From Acheta domesticus (taxonomy: Eukaryota; Arthropoda; Insecta; Orthoptera; Gryllidae): a stretch of 64,000 nt of DNA. Position 1 is the first letter of the stretch; each line of letters starts with the position of its first letter. A program made the translations under genes and the position numbers. The stretch is from positions 175,667,282 to 175,731,281 of the forward strand of contig JAHLJT010000631.1 in NCBI GenBank assembly GCA_031308135.1, written 5' to 3'. Positions 59,888 through 64,000 of this stretch are shown here, in pieces. The notes under the pieces were generated by a model. That model searched no databases, was not told where the DNA came from, and saw nothing but the letters and a program-made list of their open reading frames with translations.

Positions 59888-60070
59888 TTAGTGATGCTAC
59901 AGAATGGCACAGACTTTCTCGCATTTGTTAGTTCTCTAAACTCTTTAGTCCTCTTTAAACTCTTTAGCTTTTAGGTTATGCCTTATTCCGTTCCCAACTG
60001 CCGTCTATTGCCACCCAAAGGGCATTTTTTTTACATTTTTTCAATTTTTAGGCTGCCTTATGCTAGAGCT
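59888..60070 (+). repeat. R1 dispersed repeat (forward), 5' end
   Basis: It starts TTAGTGATGCTACAG and 'ggcacagactttctcg', then 'ccaactgccgtctattgcc', as at 13227 and (reversed) 53416. It stops after about 180 bases and abuts the reverse copy. Confidence 0.65.
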
Positions 60071-60104
60071 GTAACCCCATAATATTATAGAAGTGTAAAC
60101 TCCA

Positions 60105-60235
60105 TGTCCCACCCGGATGGCCGAGGGGGTTGATTCGCGGGTACCGGCTCAGCTCTTCGGAGGAAAAAAACCTTCCGAGAGAGAGAAGAATCTGGTCCTA
60201 GACTCGCTTGGGGATTTTTATTTGTCACAATTCTC
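60105..60235 (+). repeat. tRNA-like segment (degenerate tRNA or SINE head)
   Basis: 'cggatggccgagggggttga' resembles the 5' half of a Leu/Ser-type tRNA with an A-box, and 'ggtcctagactcg' could be a decayed B-box. The stems do not close into a cloverleaf, so it is not an intact tRNA gene. Confidence 0.4.
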
Positions 60236-60684
60236 TGTTGTCACAGAAAATTATTGAGAATTTAAGAAACCTTCTTGAAAACCATTTGAAGCAATTCTTG
60301 TCACAAATAAAATTAGGACAAATCAACTAAAAGTGCCGGCATGCGATTTTCTAATTTTCTACTTTTAAACAAATTTTCACATCTCTTGTGCGACTTGTAA
60401 AGCGTCAAATCAATTGTTGCCTTTCTGTGCGTCAGTACGAACCGATTTATGTAAACTAATCAATGTAACAACATGACATTCTAATACAATATATTAACTA
60501 CCCATGAGACCGACTTATACAAAGTGGGCCATTTTAATCTATCACAGCAAATATCTCGAAAACTACAAATCGGATCAAACAAAACGGTTAATAAAAGTTG
60601 CTTGCTTTGGCAGGGGGCATCCAATGATATCAAAACCCACCCCTAGCTTAGACTAAAATAGCCCATCTGTGTATCCTTAACGGC
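60236..60684. other. AT-rich spacer, nothing recognised
   Basis: No supported feature was seen in this stretch. Confidence 0.4.
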
Positions 60685-60687
60685 TGA

Positions 60688-61200
60688 CCGGGAGAGATGG
60701 CTCAGGGTATCAAGTTAAGTCATTGTAGTGCCAATGACCGGAAGGTCCTAGGTTTAAGTCTTGACGATGGAAGTAGCTTTTCGACACTAACTAGGTAACT
60801 AGGTCGAGTTTTGTAGCTGTATTGAAAAGAATTCTGACGGCCAGCTGTTTTGTAGTTTTCCGTTCTCTGATCAACTCTAAACATGCCGGGGCAGTACCCT
60901 ACCAAACGGACCGCACGCGTTCTATTCTTCTCATTCCTTGTCCTATCCTACCTTTTACTTCCACACACGTACACGCACCACACTACCACACATGCCGGGA
61001 GACCGGTTGGGAGCTTAGAGCGTGTCCAGGCTGGGGGGATACCCCTGTGTTGAGAGGTACCTGGTTGGCGGAAATCTCGCTAGTAGGTCGACGCCGGATT
61101 TAGTCATCCAGGGAGGAAGATCACTGCTTCCTCCCGAGCAAACACTTGCTCTACACTTATGCGACTAATGACCTTAGCAGTTGACACGTCTGGGATCACA
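60688..61200 (+). mobile_element. tRNA-headed SINE family, copy 4 (forward, full length)
   Basis: The A-box 'gagatggctcagggtatc' (about 60692-60710) and B-box 'aggtttaagtcttgac' (about 60750-60765) mark a tRNA-derived RNA polymerase III promoter. The body continues with 'ggccagctgttttgtag', 'cattccttgtcctatcc' and 'ggttggcggaaatctcgc'. The 3' end is 'ctaatgaccttagcagttga'. At about 510 bp it is long for a SINE. It overlaps a 93-codon frame that is not a gene. Confidence 0.8.
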
Positions 61201-61234
61201 ATCAATCTTAAGAGCTGTCAGTCCGTGGACAACT

Positions 61235-61280
61235 GTAGCGCTCAAACCGTTCAGCCGATTTTCTCAAAAATTGATATTCT
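61235..61280 (-). repeat. R1 fragment (reverse)
   Basis: 'gtagcgctcaaaccgttcag', then 'ccgattttctcaaaaattga', matches the reversed R1 3' block. Confidence 0.6.
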
Positions 61281-61463
61281 CTGATAGAGCTGAACGAACA
61301 GGAGGCTTTGGAAGTTTCTAACGGATATTTTTATTGTTGTTTTTTTGGCATGAATCGGATATTTTCCTTTTTATGCCTCTGCACGAGTTCGACCCTACGG
61401 TGCTTTTGTGGCTTAGAGTTATGAGTGCCGGCTAGTTAAATCTGAGATCGGGTCTCGGGGCGG

Positions 61464-62055
61464 AAGAAAAATAATGTACTTATGGCGATAACTTACATTG
61501 AAAACTTAAAATTAGGTGCATCCCTGGACACGTTTATAGTACACCACGACTCAAATGATTCAATACTCGATGTGTGCAAAAATCTTGCAAATATCACTGC
61601 CTCCACAGCAGTCGCCAGAATACCTGACCATCATCTGAAGAAGGCAAATAATGTACTTATGGAGATAATTTACATTGTAAACATAAAATTAGGTGCAACC
61701 TTGGACACGTTTATAGTAAACCACGACCAGAATTAGTCGATACCCGAATGCGTGCAAAAACACTGCAAATATCACTGCCTCCACTGCAGTCACCAGCGAA
61801 AAACCTGATCGTCATCTCAAGAAGGAAAATAAAGTACTTAAGGAGATAACGTACGTTGAAAACATAAAATTTGGTGCAACCTTGGACACGTGCAATACAC
61901 CACGACTTGAATGATTCGATACTCGACGTGTGCAAAAACCTTACAAATATCACTGCCTCCACTGCAGTCGCCAACGAAACATCTGACCCTATCTGAAGAA
62001 GTTAAAGAAAGTGTACGTTAATTCAAGGAGATAAAGTACGTTGAACACATAAAAG
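61464..62055 (+). repeat. Tandem array of a ~178-bp unit encoding a 59-residue repeat
   Basis: Units start near 61464, 61641, 61822 and 62000, with periods of 177-181 bases. 177 bases is exactly 59 codons. Unit 1 and the start of unit 2 are open in one frame (ATG 61482, stop 61734-61736): KKNNVLMAITYIENLKLGAS, then LDTFIVHHDSNDSILDVCKN. The second unit repeats KKANNVLMEIIYIVNIKLGA. Units 2-4 have stops and indels; unit 4 breaks off after KYVEHIK. The array may be a decayed gene with internal repeats or a satellite that is open by chance. I recognise no family. Confidence 0.75.
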
Positions 62056-62355
62056 ATAGACGCCTGACAGACCTTCCCCCGACCCCCCGCTTAAGGATTA
62101 CATGAAAGACCTTGCACAAATTTTGAATAAACTCGCAAGTTACGACTACAGAATTGATGTTCACGGCTGCGCTCCACAGACGATCTGGTCCTCAACCGTA
62201 GTAATGAGGAAATACGCATGGTTCCTCCCAGAGATCCGACTTCGCCGCACACTCCGGCTGACAATGAGCCCGGTGCTTTCCCACCACTGTCAGAAGTTCA
62301 GTCAATTGAAGCTCAAAACTTGAATTCGAGTTTAATGGTTATCACCTCAAAAAAG
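62056..62355 (+). other. Coding-like stretch downstream of the repeat array
   Basis: In successive frames it reads LKDYMKDLAQILNKLASYDY (about 62090-62150), then RSTDDLVLNRSNEEIRMVPP and SEVQSIEAQNLNSSLMVIT (about 62172-62350). The composition looks protein-coding rather than AT-noise, with one frame break between. It could be the continuation of the gene behind the repeat array or a retroelement gag remnant. No domain was identified. Confidence 0.3.
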
Positions 62356-62829
62356 GTCGGCTTCACAGAGAAAATTGCAAAATTCCCTAGAATGTTCGCC
62401 CCGTTTTTAGTTTTTCGCTTATATCTTATAAATTGTACCTCCATTTGTAAATAATGCCTCCACATATCAATTATTTTATGGTAAAATGTTATTTCTCGTC
62501 GCTACTTCAACTAAACGTAATTTGAATCGCTTATTCTACTTCTTCTTTGTAGAGCAGGTCAATAATTTGTTTTCCTGTCTTCTTGGGGGACTGGTGGAGT
62601 GCTTTCGTGGACATCAAAAAATTTATGCATCAGTAGCTACTAAGTCATTTTCTGCCTCCACACAATATAGTACAGAACGTGCAAAATTATCATTACGATT
62701 TCCGCGCGTGATAAAACAGTTTCTCTAACAATTAATTTCCTCACAGGGAATACTCGATTGCCTTTTGAGGGAGGTTTTTTGATACATTTCTTGGCGTAGC
62801 TTCGTGGTACCTGCCCTCCAAAAATAAAA
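62356..62829. other. Spacer, nothing recognised
   Basis: No supported feature was seen in this stretch. Confidence 0.4.
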
Positions 62830-63245
62830 CTAGTGGTGCTACAACAGTACTGGCAATATTTCTAATAGCTATGTAGTATCATAATTTGACAATTTATCTC
62901 ATACACTTCAATTACCATTTACAAAAATTATAAAACCAACGAAGCGCCAAAAATACGTATTTTTTTATTCAAACGTTTAAACAAATACAGCTTTCTGCCA
63001 TTGAATTCAGTGTATCCATGTTCTACATAAATACTCTTATACATACGACGAACGATATGTATTTTGGTCGCCAATAAAATTATTAAAAAAATCGGCATCA
63101 TCCAGATAGATTGAGGAATATCCATTTCGTAGAAAATCGGCTGAACGGTTTATCCGATTTGTTCACAGGCGGACAGACAGACGGACTTTCTACTGGGGTA
63201 CTACATAGCTTTCTACCGGGGTAACTGTAGCGAGAAAGTAAAGTA
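62830..63245 (+). repeat. R3/R1 repeat fragments
   Basis: CTAGTGGTGCTACAACAG at 62830 is the R3/R1 terminus. After about 290 bases of less certain origin, the R1 3' block 'aatcggctgaacggttt' and 'acaggcggacagacagacgg' appears, ending in 'gagaaagtaaagtat' near 63242. Confidence 0.55.
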
Positions 63246-63559
63246 TATCGAAAATGCTGGAAGTGGAAGAATTCCCGAGCTGGTGTACGTCAGTGTAGGA
63301 AATTGCTTCAAGTTTTTCGTTCGATAATTACTTGTGTTTCATTTTTTGTGATGTGATCAGGCCCCAGCTTCAGCTCCCTCCACGCCGGCACGTTTTTGTT
63401 CGAGAATTTGCTTAACTAATAATACGATTATCACTAAAACAATATGAAGTTTCCAAAAACGTTTATACATAAAGAAACGTAGTGGAGCTAAAATAGCAAG
63501 TATTTTCTCTTCCGTACTTTCCCAAAAATTACGCAAAAAGTACTCAATTTAAAATCAAA

Positions 63560-64000
63560 GTACGCAAATTGTACATGACCATATTTAAAAATCTCTCTTT
63601 AAGGAACAGATTTCATTAGGTAAAAAACCATGTCTTCAATATCTTAGTTGCAGGAAACTTCCGACAAAAATTTGAAACTTTTGCAATTATCGAAAATCCA
63701 AGGTTTTCAACAAAATTATGACCTGTACCATTCTTTTAAAGGTCCTTCACAATATCCAACAACAAACTTTTATCTAAGACGATTGAGACTTTTTTGTTTC
63801 GAAAATGTGTCAGGGACCCCCCCCAAAAAAAATATCGGTTTCAAATTCAAGAGGACACGACATCAATCAGATATTGTGGATTAGCAATTTTGGAGAAAAA
63901 ATTGGGCGAACGGTTTAGGCGCTCGCGTTGTTCACAGACGGACAGACGTTTTTCCGTCATTAGATTTTTCGGTATCAAGGACGCACAAAACATGGATTCT
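63560..64000 (+). repeat. R1 dispersed repeat, runs off the right edge
   Basis: R1 order: 'gtacatgaccatatttaaa', 'ttagttgcaggaaac', 'tatcggtttcaaattcaag', 'cgaacggtttaggcgctcg', 'cacagacggacagacg' and 'tttttcggtatcaaggacgc'. It is truncated by the end of the window. Confidence 0.8.

Noticed and set aside
60105..60235. Intact tRNA gene
   Set aside because: The 5' half is tRNA-like, but acceptor and T stems cannot be closed and no clear anticodon arm is seen.
61711..61974. Reverse frame of 87 codons across the tandem array
   Set aside because: Antisense shadow of the repeat units; the forward strand gives the exact 59-codon periodicity.
1..64000. CRISPR arrays, rRNA or bacterial-type operons
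   Set aside because: No regularly spaced short direct repeats or rRNA-like sequence; gene structure is eukaryotic with introns.

Overview
The window looks like a repeat-dense, AT-rich stretch of a large insect genome. The only convincing host gene is a six-exon gene on the + strand (33382-42777). It encodes a secreted protein of the takeout / juvenile-hormone-binding (JHBP) family, which is specific to arthropods and expanded in insects. GC-rich exons sit in AT-rich introns, with a TATA box upstream and a poly(A) signal downstream. The repeat load and the long tRNA-headed SINE family would suit a polyneopteran insect such as a cockroach, termite or relative, but that is a guess; no species-diagnostic sequence was identified.

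Layout. 1-13 kb: fragments of dispersed non-coding repeats (called here R1, R2 and R3), a reverse SINE, a palindromic element, a hAT-type MITE with a perfect 8-bp target duplication, and one weak coding-like region (1150-1770). 13-19 kb: R1 and R3 repeats; one R3 copy is split by a 4.47-kb jockey-type LINE (14515-18985) with an 11-bp target duplication. 19-24 kb: more R1, an internally deleted piggyBac derivative (20704-21968, TTAA at both ends) and a SINE. 24.9-32.3 kb: a decayed LINE gag gene, interrupted by an unknown ~1.9-kb block and then by a 4.44-kb long-inverted-repeat element (27772-32215, AGAT duplication). That element carries a Tc1-like transposase fragment and is itself split by a decayed piggyBac transposon (29009-31462). 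33-43.5 kb: the takeout-like gene. Intron 2 holds a 232-bp TA-flanked MITE ending 49 bp before exon 3, and intron 3 a candidate hAT MITE.

43.9-47 kb: a reverse-strand, 5'-truncated LINE with a 796-codon uninterrupted reverse transcriptase. 47-53.5 kb: a SINE, opposing R1 copies (one interrupted by a second copy of the hAT MITE), AAT microsatellites and a palindrome. 53.5-56.4 kb: nothing recognised. 56.4-58.2 kb: a SINE tail and an RTE-type retrotransposon pseudogene that has lost its catalytic core. 58.2-64 kb: AT-rich DNA, R1 copies, two tRNA-related repeats (one a full SINE), and a decaying tandem array whose ~178-bp unit encodes a 59-residue repeat.

The genes do not form a pathway. The host gene's product would bind a small hydrophobic ligand in haemolymph or another extracellular fluid. 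Everything else is transposable-element sequence in several layers of nesting, from which a relative order of insertions can be read. I found no CRISPR arrays, rRNA or intact tRNA genes. Repeat boundaries are approximate unless a target duplication is given.
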